Source: Modestobacter caceresii | GTDB taxonomy: Bacteria; Actinomycetota; Actinomycetes; Mycobacteriales; Geodermatophilaceae | Direction of reading: 5' to 3' | Length of the DNA stretch: 64,000 bases | Assembly: GCF_000761485.1 (NCBI RefSeq) | Contig: NZ_JPMX01000001.1 | Span: 1 to 64,000, forward strand | In this document: positions 48,806 to 57,173 of the stretch, one piece after another | Numbering within the stretch: the first letter of the stretch is position 1 | Layout: every line of letters starts with the position of its first letter | Notes under the pieces: generated by a model | Told to the model about the DNA's origin: nothing | Database searches by the model: none | The model's input: the letters and a program-made list of their open reading frames with translations, nothing else | Program-made: the position numbers and the translations under genes

Positions 48806-49702
48806 TCAGCGACGACGGGGGCGACGGCCGCGGCGCCCACCACCGGTCGCCGGCCCGGCCGAGGTGGCCCAGTGCGCGGGGCGGGTCAGGTACCCGGGCA
48901 GCGACGTGCCCGCGTCGCCGGTGGCGGCGGTGAGCTGCGGCTGGGTCAGGAAGAGGGCGCCGGTGAGGTCGGCGCCCCGCAGGTCGGCGGCGCGCAGGTC
49001 GGCCCCCAGCAGGTCGGCGCGGCGCAGGTCCGCACCCCGCAGGTCCGCCCCGATCAGGTAGGCGCCGCGCAGGCTCGCCCCGTGCAGGTCCGCGCCGCGC
49101 AGTGCGGCGCCCATCAGGTCGGCGCCGCGGCGGTCCCGGGCCCGGTCGGGCACGTCGGCCCGGGCGGCGTCGCTGACCCGGCCGAGCAGCTCGCCGACCT
49201 CGCGTCGCAGGGTCGCGGCGTCCAGGCCGGCCAGTTCGTCAGCGGCCGCCCGGGTGAGCTCCTCGGTGCGGGCGTGCGCGGTTGCGACCTCGGTGGCCAG
49301 TGACCCGGCCGGCAGCAGGGTCCGCGCCTCGGTGAGGTGCCACAGCAGCTCGGTCAGCTGCCGCATCACCGGGAAGACGGCGGACACGGCCGCTGCTGTC
49401 GCTGCATCGGTGCGCCAGTCCCGGCCCGGGAAGGTGTCCTCGGTGACCCGCTGGCCGGCGCCGAAGCAGTCGAAGACGACGCAGCCGGGGAACCCGCGGT
49501 CACGCAGCTGGTCGTGCACGCCGCAGCGGGCGTCGGGCTGCAGGTTCGGACACGGAGTGCCGGCCGGCTTGTCGATCGCGAAGTCCGCCGAGGCGGCGAA
49601 GGCCGGCACCACGCAGCACAGCCCGCTACAGCGACTGCAGTCAGCGGTCAGGTCCCGCCGCGCCTCCGCCAGCAGGGGGAGGGTGGTGCGCGGGTCGGAC
49701 AC
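48806..49702 (-). CDS. Cys-cluster (YkgJ-like) plus pentapeptide-repeat protein
   Basis: A 298-residue two-part protein. Residues about 20-105 hold many Cys: [29 protein letters not shown] and [15 protein letters not shown], as in zinc/iron-chelating YkgJ-type domains. Residues about 190-255 form pentapeptide repeats of the A(D/A)L(R/L)G type ([21 protein letters not shown] and onward), predicted to fold as a right-handed beta-helix. The ends are Pro/Gly/Arg-rich. Its function is unknown; a metal cluster on a repeat scaffold is what can be seen. GTG start. Confidence 0.8.
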   Translation of the reverse strand: MSDPRTTLPLLAEARRDLTADCSRCSGLCCVVPAFAASADFAIDKPAGTPCPNLQPDARCGVHDQLRDRGFPGCVVFDCFGAGQRVTEDTFPGRDWRTDAATAAAVSAVFPVMRQLTELLWHLTEARTLLPAGSLATEVATAHARTEELTRAAADELAGLDAATLRREVGELLGRVSDAARADVPDRARDRRGADLMGAALRGADLHGASLRGAYLIGADLRGADLRRADLLGADLRAADLRGADLTGALFLTQPQLTAATGDAGTSLPGYLTRPAHWATSAGPATGGGRRGRRPRRR

Positions 49703-49736
49703 AGGGGCCTCCTCGCAGCGGGTGTGGTCGTGCAGG

Positions 49737-49925
49737 TCAGCCGAGGCGGCAGACGCAGCCGCGGTCCAGGGCGGCAGCGGCGGTGGCCCGGCAGAACCGC
49801 GCGCCGATCGGGTCGTGGGCGTCCATCGGGTGGGCGCAGGCGGGGCAGCCGAGCTCGTCGCCGGCGCGGTCGGCGGGGGCCGGGAGGGCGGAGGTGGACG
49901 AGGGGGCGTACGTGGATGCGGTCAT
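49737..49925 (-). CDS. Small RGCVC-motif protein
   Basis: A 62-residue protein with four Cys and three His: [37 protein letters not shown]. The [14 protein letters not shown]...RGCVC pattern is that of small actinobacterial RGCVC family proteins, possibly zinc-binding. It lies 34 nt upstream of the pentapeptide-repeat gene on the same strand. No strong Shine-Dalgarno. Confidence 0.65.
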   Translation of the reverse strand: MTASTYAPSSTSALPAPADRAGDELGCPACAHPMDAHDPIGARFCRATAAAALDRGCVCRLG

Positions 49926-50156
49926 GGCGAGGGCCTGACTCCGCCGACGGCGCGGCGAGGCTGCCCCGGGAGGGGATCGCCGTCCCGGACGGTTGTCCAG
50001 GACCGGCGAGGTGACCGTGACCCCGACGCTACGCCGCGCTCGGTCCTGCCGCGTCGGACTCTCCGAGGGCACCCCGGCGGAACTGCGCCTCGCCGGCGCC
50101 GGAGAGGCGTAGCGTCCGGCCCCTGGAGCCGACCGGTTCCCGATGAGGGAGTGGTC

Positions 50157-50276
50157 ATGGTCGACAAGAACGCGTCCAAGAAGTCCGGCTCGAGCATCAA
50201 GGAGAAGCGGGCGGCCAAGAAGGCGTCCGCGGAGACCAGCTCCGGCATGGAGAAGCTCACGCACGGCAAGAACTGA
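50157..50276 (+). CDS. 39-residue lysine-rich small protein
   Basis: The product begins VDKNASKKSGSSIKEKRAAKK and ends SSGMEKLTHGKN; it is strongly basic and probably unfolded or helical on binding. AGGGAG lies 5 nt before the ATG and a hairpin terminator follows, so it is a complete monocistronic gene. I recall near-identical small proteins in many actinobacteria without a known role; nucleic-acid binding is plausible. Confidence 0.7.
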   Translation: MVDKNASKKSGSSIKEKRAAKKASAETSSGMEKLTHGKN

Positions 50277-50283
50277 CCCCGCG

Positions 50284-50309
50284 CCCGGTTCCCCAGCGGG
50301 GGGACCGGG
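50284..50309 (+). terminator. Terminator of the lysine-rich small protein gene
   Basis: 11-bp stem (cccggttcccc at 50284-50294 with 50299-50309) with one G-U pair on the plus strand and a 4-nt loop, 8 nt after the stop. Confidence 0.6.
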
Positions 50310-50321
50310 TGGTCAGCTGGG

Positions 50322-50798
50322 TCAGGCCGACTGCCGGGTGACCAGCTCGCGCAGCGCGGCGACGACCATCGCGTGGTCCTCCACCTGCGGCAGCCCGGAG
50401 ACCACCACCACGCCCACCGGGCCCACGTCGCGCACCAGCAGCGGGAAGCCCCCGCCGTGGGCCACGTACTGCTGCGGGTCCAGCCCGAACTGCTCCTCGA
50501 ACGTCGTCCCGGCCTCGCGGGAGCGCTGGCCGACGTAGAGCGAGCTGTGCCCGAACCGGTGCACGGTGGCGGCCTTGCGGGCGATCCAGGCGTCGTTGTC
50601 CGGGGTCGCGCCGGTCATCGCCGCGTGGAAGAGCTGGTGGGAGTGCCGCGAGATCTCGATCGCCACCGGCAGCCGGCCGTCCTGGGCTCGGGCCACCAGC
50701 GCGGCGCCCAGTGCCCACGCGTCGTCGTTGGTGAAGCTGCGCAACTGCAGCTCCTCCTCCTGCGCGGCGAGCTCGGCCAGGGGTGGGAAGTCGCTCAT
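50322..50798 (-). CDS. UPF0303 / haem-degrading-domain (HbpS-like) protein
   Basis: A 158-residue protein of the UPF0303 group (EISRHSHQLFHAAMTGATPDNDAWIARKAATVHRFGHSSLYVG, YVAHGGGFPLLVRDVGPVGVVVVSGLPQVEDHAMVVAALREL). The fold is shared with the haem-binding protein HbpS and GlcG. It starts 2 nt after the pyridoxal kinase stop, so the two are cotranscribed. Ligand and activity are unknown. Confidence 0.85.
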   Translation of the reverse strand: MSDFPPLAELAAQEEELQLRSFTNDDAWALGAALVARAQDGRLPVAIEISRHSHQLFHAAMTGATPDNDAWIARKAATVHRFGHSSLYVGQRSREAGTTFEEQFGLDPQQYVAHGGGFPLLVRDVGPVGVVVVSGLPQVEDHAMVVAALRELVTRQSA

Positions 50799-50800
50799 GG

Positions 50801-51652
50801 TCAGACCTCGGTGACGTCGAAGGTGCGGGTGGGGGTGACGTACTCGTCCTGGGCGGCGACCAGCAGGATCTCCCGGGAGCCGGCCTCCGCGGTCATCCGC
50901 AGCAGGCCGAACACCGACGCGGCAGCCCGGGCCAGCGCCTCGCCGGCCGAGCGGGTGTCCAGCCAGTGCGCCAGGAAGAGCGCCGCGATCGCGTCGCCGG
51001 CGCCGTTGACCGACAGGTCCAGGCGCGGGGTGCGCACCCTGAAGTGCCGGCCGCCCTCCGACGCCAGCAGGTCGACGGCGTCGTCCGGGGTGTCCTCGGC
51101 GACCAGCGAGGTGGTCAGCACCACGCGCGGGCCGAGGGCCTGGACGGCGGAGACGGCGTCCTTCACCGACGCCAACGACCGGGTCTCGGACTGGGAGAGC
51201 AGGTCCAGCTCGTAGTGGTTCGGGGTGACGATGTCGGCGGCCGGGACAGCGACTTCCCGCATGAACTCGGGGATGCCGGGCCGGACGAACACCCCGCGCC
51301 CGACGTCGCCGATCACCGGGTCACAGCACCAGACGGCCGCCGGGTTGGCCGCCCGCACCTTGGCCACCGAGCCGAGCACGGCGTGCCCGATGTCGGCCGA
51401 CCCCAGGTAACCCGAGAGGACGGCGTCGCAGCTGCCGAGCACGCCGCGGTCCTCGATGCCCTGCACGACCTCGTCGACGGCCTGGCCGTCGAACACCCGG
51501 CCGGTCCACGCGCCGTAGCCGGTGTGGTTGGAGAACTGGACGGTGTGCACCGGCCAGACCTCGACGCCCAGCCGCTGCAGCGGGAACACCGCCGAGGCGT
51601 TGCCGGCGTGCCCGTAGGCGACGTGGGACTGGATCGACAGGACGTTCACCAT
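50801..51652 (-). CDS. pdxY: Pyridoxal kinase
   Basis: A 283-residue ribokinase-fold kinase: [26 protein letters not shown] binds the B6 vitamer, [16 protein letters not shown] is the lid region, [19 protein letters not shown] and [14 protein letters not shown] are family motifs, and the catalytic Asp is in [18 protein letters not shown]. It phosphorylates pyridoxal with ATP for PLP salvage. The upstream ABM-like gene ends 35 nt before its start. Confidence 0.93.
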   Translation of the reverse strand: MVNVLSIQSHVAYGHAGNASAVFPLQRLGVEVWPVHTVQFSNHTGYGAWTGRVFDGQAVDEVVQGIEDRGVLGSCDAVLSGYLGSADIGHAVLGSVAKVRAANPAAVWCCDPVIGDVGRGVFVRPGIPEFMREVAVPAADIVTPNHYELDLLSQSETRSLASVKDAVSAVQALGPRVVLTTSLVAEDTPDDAVDLLASEGGRHFRVRTPRLDLSVNGAGDAIAALFLAHWLDTRSAGEALARAAASVFGLLRMTAEAGSREILLVAAQDEYVTPTRTFDVTEV

Positions 51653-51687
51653 GCGCCAGAAGATCGCACACCGGCCGCCCGGGCGGG

Positions 51688-52017
51688 TCAGCCGCGGGGC
51701 TGGACCTCGCCCATCGGGCCCCAGCCGGCCAGGTCGGGGGAGTCGACGTACATGATCGACGGCGTCGCCGACACCCAGTCGGGCATCTCCGAGATCGCCT
51801 TCCGGAAGTGGTCGGAGGCGGTGTGCACCGCTCCGGCCTCGGCGTCGCGGAAGCCCTCCACGAGCACCCAGGTGTGCGGCTCGTCGACGCTGCGGGACCA
51901 CTCGAAGAAGACGTTGCCGGGTTCCGCGCGGACCGCCTCGGTGAACTCCCGGACCAGCTCGGGCCAGCGCTCGTCGAACTCCGGACGGACCGGCCACTTC
52001 ACCACGATGAGGATCAC
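51688..52017 (-). CDS. Antibiotic biosynthesis monooxygenase (ABM/YgiN-like) domain protein
   Basis: A 109-residue dimeric alpha-beta barrel: ILIVVKWPVRPEFDERWPELVREFTEAVRAEPGNVFFEWSRSVDEPHTWVLVEGFRDAEAGAVHTASDHFRKAI. His in HTASDHF is the usual conserved residue. These small proteins act as cofactor-free quinol or polyketide monooxygenases. GTG start; its upstream region faces the xylanase promoter. Confidence 0.85.
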   Translation of the reverse strand: MILIVVKWPVRPEFDERWPELVREFTEAVRAEPGNVFFEWSRSVDEPHTWVLVEGFRDAEAGAVHTASDHFRKAISEMPDWVSATPSIMYVDSPDLAGWGPMGEVQPRG

Positions 52018-52106
52018 CGGCTCAGCGTAGGTCGCCCTCGCCCGCCGCATCGACCGGCGGCGTCCCACGCGATGGGACGCCGTTGACCGTTGCTGATGTG
52101 GTGGGG

Positions 52107-52147
52107 TTCACTCTCTCGGACCAGTACCGGTAATTATCGAAACTGGT
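52107..52147 (+). promoter_or_regulatory. Putative xylanase promoter with an inverted repeat
   Basis: -35-like TTCACT (52107-52112), 18-nt spacer, and -10-like TAATTA (52131-52136) in an AT-rich patch. ACCAGT (52120-52125) and ACTGGT (52142-52147) form an inverted repeat that brackets the -10, a possible carbohydrate-repressor site. Confidence 0.4.
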
Positions 52148-52198
52148 CAGGTCACGCAGCAGCGCTGCTCGCGCACCGACCCGAGGAGAACGGGACAC

Positions 52199-54943
52199 AT
52201 GGGACGACGACGTCTGGGAGCCGGGGCAGCGATGCTCGGCATGGTCGCCACGGCGGGGGTGGTCGCGGCGCCCGCAGCCGGGGCCGCGCCGACGACCGTG
52301 CACACGGCCGACTTCGAGCAGGACACCGGCGGCTGGTACGGCCGCGGCGGTGCGCAGGTCGCCCCGAGCACCGTCGCCGCCCGCAGCGGCGCGCAGAGCC
52401 TGGCGGTCACCGGCCGCACGCAGGCCTGGGAGGGGCCGGGGCTGGACGCCAGCGCCCTGCTGCCGGCGGGCACCTGGGAGGTCGAGGCCTGGGTGCGGCT
52501 CGCCGACACCACGGCCGAGCCGGAGACCGACCTCGTGACGATGAGCGCGGCGCGCACGCCCACCGGGGGCACGACGACCTACGACACCGTGGCCTGGCAG
52601 GTCGCCGTCTCCGACAGCGCCTGGACCAAGGTCAGCGGCACCTACGAGTTCGGCACCAGCAACAGCGGCCTCGAGCTCTACCTGGAGAGCCCCGACGCGA
52701 CCCAGGCCTTCTTCGTCGACGACGTGACGATCACCGGCGAGGCCGCCGGGCCGGTCGAGCCGGGCACCCGGGCCGACCTGGCCACCGACTTCGAGGACGG
52801 GCTCGGCGGCTGGGTCCCCCGCGGCGCGGCGCAGCTGGCCGCCACGACCACCGACGCCCACGGCGGCAGCACCAGCCTGCTGACCACCGGCCGGACGCAG
52901 GGTTGGCACGGCCCGGCCGTCGACGTCACCGCCGGCCTGGCGCTGGGGGAGACCGTCCAGGTCTCGGTGTGGGCGAAGCTCGCCCCGGGTCAGGCACCGG
53001 CCTCCCTCAACGTCTCGATCCAGCGCGACCGGGGGACGACGACCAACTACGACAACGTCGCCGGCGCCAGCGCGGTCGTCACCGCCGACGAGTGGACCGA
53101 ACTGCGTGGCACCTACACCCTCGGCGCGGCCGTCGACCGGGCCCAGCTCTACGTCGAGGGCGACGCCGGGGTCAGCTTCCTGATCGACGACTTCGCCCTG
53201 GCCGGCTTCGCCGAGACGCCGATCCAGGACGTCCCCGGGCTCGCCGACGTGCTCGGCGAGGACGGCTTCGAGCACGTCGGCGTGGCGGTCGACCAGCGGG
53301 AGACCGTGGGTCGGCCCGCCCAGCTGGTGCAGCGGCACTTCGACGCGATCACCCCGGAGAACGACGGCAAGCCGGCCGAGATCCAGCCGGTCGAGGGCAC
53401 CTTCACCTTCGGTGACCTGGACGCGCTGCTCGACTTCGCCGACGCCACCGGCACCGACGTCTACGGGCACGTGCTGGTCTGGCACAGCCAGACCCCGGAC
53501 TGGTTCTTCCGCGACGGCGACCGCCCGCTGACCGACAGCCCGGCCGACCAGGCCCTGCTGCGCGCCCGGATGGAGGCGCACATCAAGGCGATCGCCGACC
53601 ACGTCGACGCCCGGTACCCGGACGGCGACAGCCCGATCTGGGCCATGGACGTCGTCAACGAGGTCATCGCCGACGGCGACACCGCCAACCCGCACGACAT
53701 GCGGGACAGCCGCTGGTTCCAGGTCCTCGGTGAGGGCTTCGTCGACGAGGCGTTCCGGCTGGCCGACCGGTACTTCCCGGACACCGCGCTGTTCATCAAC
53801 GACTACAACACCGAGATGCCGACCAAGCGGGTCGACTACCTGGACCTGGTCTCCGCCCTGGTCGAGCGCGGTGTGCCGATCGACGGGGTGGGCCACCAGG
53901 CGCACGTCGACTTCGCCCGCCCGGTCGAGTGGCTGGACGACTCGCTGACCGCCGTGGAGGAGCTCAGCGCCCGCACCGGGACGCCGCTGCTGCAGGCGAT
54001 CACCGAGCTGGACGTCAGCGACTCCAAGGAGAACAACGGCGCTGACGTCAGCAACGGCACCGTGCCGCAGCACTCGCCGGCGATGGCCGACCAGGACGCC
54101 GCCGAGACCGAGCTCGGGTACTACTACCGGGACCTGTTCGACATGCTGCGGGGCCACTCGGAGTCCATCGAGTCGGTCACCTTCTGGGGGATCAGCAACG
54201 GCCGCAGCTGGCTGCGCACCTGGCCGGCGGCCCGGCCGTGGGAGTCGCCGCTGCCCTTCGACGACGACCTGCAGGTCATGCCCGCCTACTGGGGCATCGT
54301 CGACCCGACGCAGCTCGCGCCGCGTCCGGCCGACCAGCTCCCGCCCCGGATCGCCGGCACCGACGACGTGGCCGCCGACTCCACCAGCCCCGCCGGCGCC
54401 CGGGTGCAGTACCCGCTGCCGGAGGCCGGGGACACCCGGGACGGCGCCGTGACGGTCAGCTGCACTCCGCCGTCCGGGGCGCTCTTCCCGATCGGCGCGA
54501 CCGAGGTGAGCTGCACGGCCACCGACCGTGCGGGCAACACGTCGAACCCGAGCACCTTCGACGTGGTCGTGACCCCGCCGACGACGGAGACCGAGCTGTA
54601 CCAGCAGATCAACAACGGGCCGGTCGTGCGGGCGAACGCCAAGCAGACCGTCCAGCTGGTCGTGCAGTTCGGCAACCGGGGCGCAGGCGTGCTGCTGGGC
54701 AGCTCGTTCGAGTACTCCTGCACCCAGACGGCAGGCCCGGCGCTGGCGCTGGACCTGGCGCCCGGGTCGGCCCGGCAGGTCGGCAACCGGGACTACCCGG
54801 CCGGCCAGAACGGCACCTTCACCCTGCGGGCTCGCCCCACGCAGGTCGGGCAGGCGACCTTCGACTGCACGATGTCGATGACCGACAGCCGGGGGGCCCC
54901 GGTGAGCAGCACGACGACGGTCACGATCGACGTCCGACGTTGA
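52199..54943 (+). CDS. Secreted GH10 endo-1,4-beta-xylanase with two CBM22-like modules
   Basis: A 914-residue exported enzyme. A Sec signal peptide (to about residue 31, ending AAGAA) is followed by two CBM22-like modules, about 35-185 (ADFEQDTGGWYGRGGAQVAPS) and about 195-340 (TDFEDGLGGWVPRGAAQL), which bind xylan. The GH10 barrel (about 350-705) has VLVWHSQTPDWFF, the acid/base Glu488 in DVVNEVIADG, and the nucleophile Glu603 in ITELDVSD. An HYR-like domain (about 720-790, with TDRAGNTSNPSTFDV) and a C-terminal Ig-like domain with paired Cys end the protein. It cuts xylan internally. GAGGAG lies upstream of the ATG. Confidence 0.95.
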   Translation: MGRRRLGAGAAMLGMVATAGVVAAPAAGAAPTTVHTADFEQDTGGWYGRGGAQVAPSTVAARSGAQSLAVTGRTQAWEGPGLDASALLPAGTWEVEAWVRLADTTAEPETDLVTMSAARTPTGGTTTYDTVAWQVAVSDSAWTKVSGTYEFGTSNSGLELYLESPDATQAFFVDDVTITGEAAGPVEPGTRADLATDFEDGLGGWVPRGAAQLAATTTDAHGGSTSLLTTGRTQGWHGPAVDVTAGLALGETVQVSVWAKLAPGQAPASLNVSIQRDRGTTTNYDNVAGASAVVTADEWTELRGTYTLGAAVDRAQLYVEGDAGVSFLIDDFALAGFAETPIQDVPGLADVLGEDGFEHVGVAVDQRETVGRPAQLVQRHFDAITPENDGKPAEIQPVEGTFTFGDLDALLDFADATGTDVYGHVLVWHSQTPDWFFRDGDRPLTDSPADQALLRARMEAHIKAIADHVDARYPDGDSPIWAMDVVNEVIADGDTANPHDMRDSRWFQVLGEGFVDEAFRLADRYFPDTALFINDYNTEMPTKRVDYLDLVSALVERGVPIDGVGHQAHVDFARPVEWLDDSLTAVEELSARTGTPLLQAITELDVSDSKENNGADVSNGTVPQHSPAMADQDAAETELGYYYRDLFDMLRGHSESIESVTFWGISNGRSWLRTWPAARPWESPLPFDDDLQVMPAYWGIVDPTQLAPRPADQLPPRIAGTDDVAADSTSPAGARVQYPLPEAGDTRDGAVTVSCTPPSGALFPIGATEVSCTATDRAGNTSNPSTFDVVVTPPTTETELYQQINNGPVVRANAKQTVQLVVQFGNRGAGVLLGSSFEYSCTQTAGPALALDLAPGSARQVGNRDYPAGQNGTFTLRARPTQVGQATFDCTMSMTDSRGAPVSSTTTVTIDVRR

Positions 54944-54960
54944 CCACCGGCTGACCGCAC

Positions 54961-55004
54961 GCGCAGAGCCCCCGCTCACCATCCGGTGAGCGGGGGCTCT
55001 GTGC
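54961..55004. terminator. Strong terminator shared by xylanase and sugar kinase genes
   Basis: 20-bp stem (54961-54980 with 54985-55004, ATCC loop) with a single G-U pair. It lies 17 nt after the xylanase stop and 9 nt before the stop of the convergent kinase. Confidence 0.85.
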
Positions 55005-55013
55005 GTCCCGGGC

Positions 55014-55976
55014 TCAGCGGCGTGCGGCCGCCAGCTCGGCGAGGGTCGGCGGGTCGGCCCCGGGGCGGGTGCAGGCGAGGGCGGCGACCAGCGCCGCGTC
55101 GTCCAGCAGGGCGGTCAGCTCGGGCTCGGGCAGGTCGCGCAGCTGGGCGGAGGTGAGCACGCCGGTGCGGGCCAACCCGGCGAACAGCCCGGCCGCCAGG
55201 CTGTCGCCGGCGCCCACGGTGTCGACCACGGTCACCGACGGGGGCTGCACCCGCAGCACCGCGCCGCCGGGGCGGGCCGCCCGCAGCGCCTCACCGCCGT
55301 CGGTGACGACCACCAGGGCAGGGCCTTCGGCGGCCCACCGGGCGGCGGCCTCGTCCAGGTCCGCGCCGGGCTCCAGCCACGCCAGGTCCTCGGCGCTCAC
55401 CTTCACCACGTCGGCGACGCGGCGCAGCTCGGTCACCTGGGTGCGCACCGCCTCGTCGTCGTCGATGAGGGTGGGGCGCACGTTCGGGTCGAAGCTGACC
55501 AGCGCGGTGCCCTCGGCGCGCACCCGGCGCACCAGGTCGGCGATGGCCAGCGAGCCCGGCCGGGTCCAGCTGGAGATGGACCCGATGTGCACGATCCGGG
55601 TGTCGGCGGGCCAGGCCGCCGTCAGCTCCGCGGCCGTCCACTGCCAGTCGGCGGCACCCACGGTGTGGAAGGAGTAGCTCGCCGACCCCTGCTCGGCCAG
55701 CTCGACCACGGCGAGGCTGACCGGTTCGGGGGCGGTGAGCATCGCGTCGGTGGCCACGCCGTTGCCGGCCGCGTGCTCGCGAAGCAGCGCACCGAACGGG
55801 CCGGGGCCGACCCGGGACATCAGGTGCGTCGTCGCGCCGAGCCGGGCGGCCGCCACCGCGACGTTGAGCGCATTGCCGCCGGGGAAGGCGGTGTACTGCG
55901 GCGGTGCGCCCGGAGTCGGGTCCCCGGAGGGGATCAGGTCGATGACGAGCTCGCCGCAGACGGTGATCACCGCCAC
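55014..55976 (-). CDS. PfkB family sugar kinase, fructokinase-like
   Basis: A 320-residue ribokinase-fold kinase. ITVCGELVIDLIP and YTAFPGGNALNVAVAAARLGA are the N-terminal substrate motifs; VVDTVGAGDSLAAGLFAGLA holds the anion hole and catalytic Asp. The sequence suits fructokinases that make fructose 6-phosphate, though other ketoses are possible. GTG start, with a second GTG two codons later. The next gene upstream on this strand is the Gfo/Idh/MocA oxidoreductase (105-nt gap). Confidence 0.88.
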   Translation of the reverse strand: MAVITVCGELVIDLIPSGDPTPGAPPQYTAFPGGNALNVAVAAARLGATTHLMSRVGPGPFGALLREHAAGNGVATDAMLTAPEPVSLAVVELAEQGSASYSFHTVGAADWQWTAAELTAAWPADTRIVHIGSISSWTRPGSLAIADLVRRVRAEGTALVSFDPNVRPTLIDDDEAVRTQVTELRRVADVVKVSAEDLAWLEPGADLDEAAARWAAEGPALVVVTDGGEALRAARPGGAVLRVQPPSVTVVDTVGAGDSLAAGLFAGLARTGVLTSAQLRDLPEPELTALLDDAALVAALACTRPGADPPTLAELAAARR

Positions 55977-56081
55977 ACCGTAGCGGCGGCCCCGGACCGG
56001 TCTCCGGGCGTCCTCGCCTGATCGGGTGTGTGCGGAGCTCGAACCGCCGGCCGTCGTCGACGTGGCCTCGGTCGTGCCGGC

Positions 56082-57164
56082 TCAGCGGTCGTTCGGGTAG
56101 ACCACCCCGAGCTGCTCGCGGGCCCCGTCGAGCAGCCGCATGGTGGCCAGCGAGTGCTCCAGCGGCATCACCGGGCTCTCGGTCAGGCCCTGCTGGAGAC
56201 AGCGGGTGACCTCCCGCAGCTCGTGCACGTAGCCCGAGCCGATCAGCGGGAACTCCTCGGTGCGGACGGCGGCGTCGCCGACCTGCACGTCCAGCCGGGT
56301 GGGCCGGTAGACCGAGTCCGCGCCGTCGGTGCGGATCCAGCCGTCGCTGCCGCAGATCAGTGCGGTGTGCGGTGAGCGGGCCAGCAGGGACGTCGTCAGC
56401 TGGGCCTGGGCGCCGGAGTCCCAGCCGAGGGTGAGGGCGTTCTGCGCGTCGACCCCCTCGGGGGTGCGCGCGCCGGTGGCCCGCACCGAGTCGGGCAGCC
56501 CGAGGGTGCCCCAGGCCCACAGCAGCGGGTAGACGGCGAGGTCGAGCAGTGCGCCGCCGCCGTCGGCCAGGGCCCAGATCCGGGCCGTGAGGTCCAGCGG
56601 CGCGGGGAAGCCCACCTCCGCGGCGACCCAGTGCACCGTGCCGATCTCGCCGGACGCGGCGATCTGCAGCGCGCGCTGGTACGCCGGCAGGAACCGGGTC
56701 CAGACCGCCTCCATCAGGAACAGCCCCCGCTCCCGGGCCAGGTCGACGAGCTCCTGGGCCTCCCGGGCGTTGATCGTGACCGGTTTCTCGCAGAGCACCG
56801 ACTTGCCGGCGGTGAGCGCCGCGCGGACCACGGCGGCGTGCTGGGCGTGCGGGGTGGCGACGTAGACCACCTCGACGGCCGGGTCGGCCAGCAGGGCGTC
56901 CAGCCCCGACCGCGCCTCGTCGTCGGCGTACCAGGAGGCGAAGCCGAGCTGCTCGGCGAAGGCCCGGGCCCGCTCGGCGTGCCGGGAGCTGACCGCCTGC
57001 AGGACGGCGTCGGGGAGCAGCGCCAGGTCGGCGGTGACGGTGGCGGCGATCGCGCCCGTGGCCACCACGCCCCACCCGACCGGCCGCCCGGTCGGGGCCA
57101 GCGGGTCGGCGCCGAGGAGCTCCGGCCGGGCGATGAACGGCGAGGTGGGAGGCGCGAGGGTCAT
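56082..57164 (-). CDS. Gfo/Idh/MocA family NAD(P)-dependent oxidoreductase
   Basis: A 360-residue dehydrogenase. The Rossmann motif is WGVVATGAIAATVTADL, and the catalytic segment is AGKSVLCEKPVTINAREAQELVD with the conserved EKP. The C-terminal domain contains LDLAVYPLLWAWGTLG, whose D..YP positions are family-typical. It resembles trans-1,2-dihydrobenzene-1,2-diol/xylose dehydrogenase-like members; the sugar or cyclic substrate is unknown. It starts 9 nt after the stop of the FAD monooxygenase gene, so they are cotranscribed. Confidence 0.87.
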   Translation of the reverse strand: MTLAPPTSPFIARPELLGADPLAPTGRPVGWGVVATGAIAATVTADLALLPDAVLQAVSSRHAERARAFAEQLGFASWYADDEARSGLDALLADPAVEVVYVATPHAQHAAVVRAALTAGKSVLCEKPVTINAREAQELVDLARERGLFLMEAVWTRFLPAYQRALQIAASGEIGTVHWVAAEVGFPAPLDLTARIWALADGGGALLDLAVYPLLWAWGTLGLPDSVRATGARTPEGVDAQNALTLGWDSGAQAQLTTSLLARSPHTALICGSDGWIRTDGADSVYRPTRLDVQVGDAAVRTEEFPLIGSGYVHELREVTRCLQQGLTESPVMPLEHSLATMRLLDGAREQLGVVYPNDR

Positions 57165-57173
57165 GCGGTCACG

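Noticed and set aside
52022-54982. 986-residue minus-strand open frame over the xylanase
   Set aside because: The plus strand encodes a complete xylanase with signal peptide, modules and both catalytic Glu residues; the antisense frame has no domain character.
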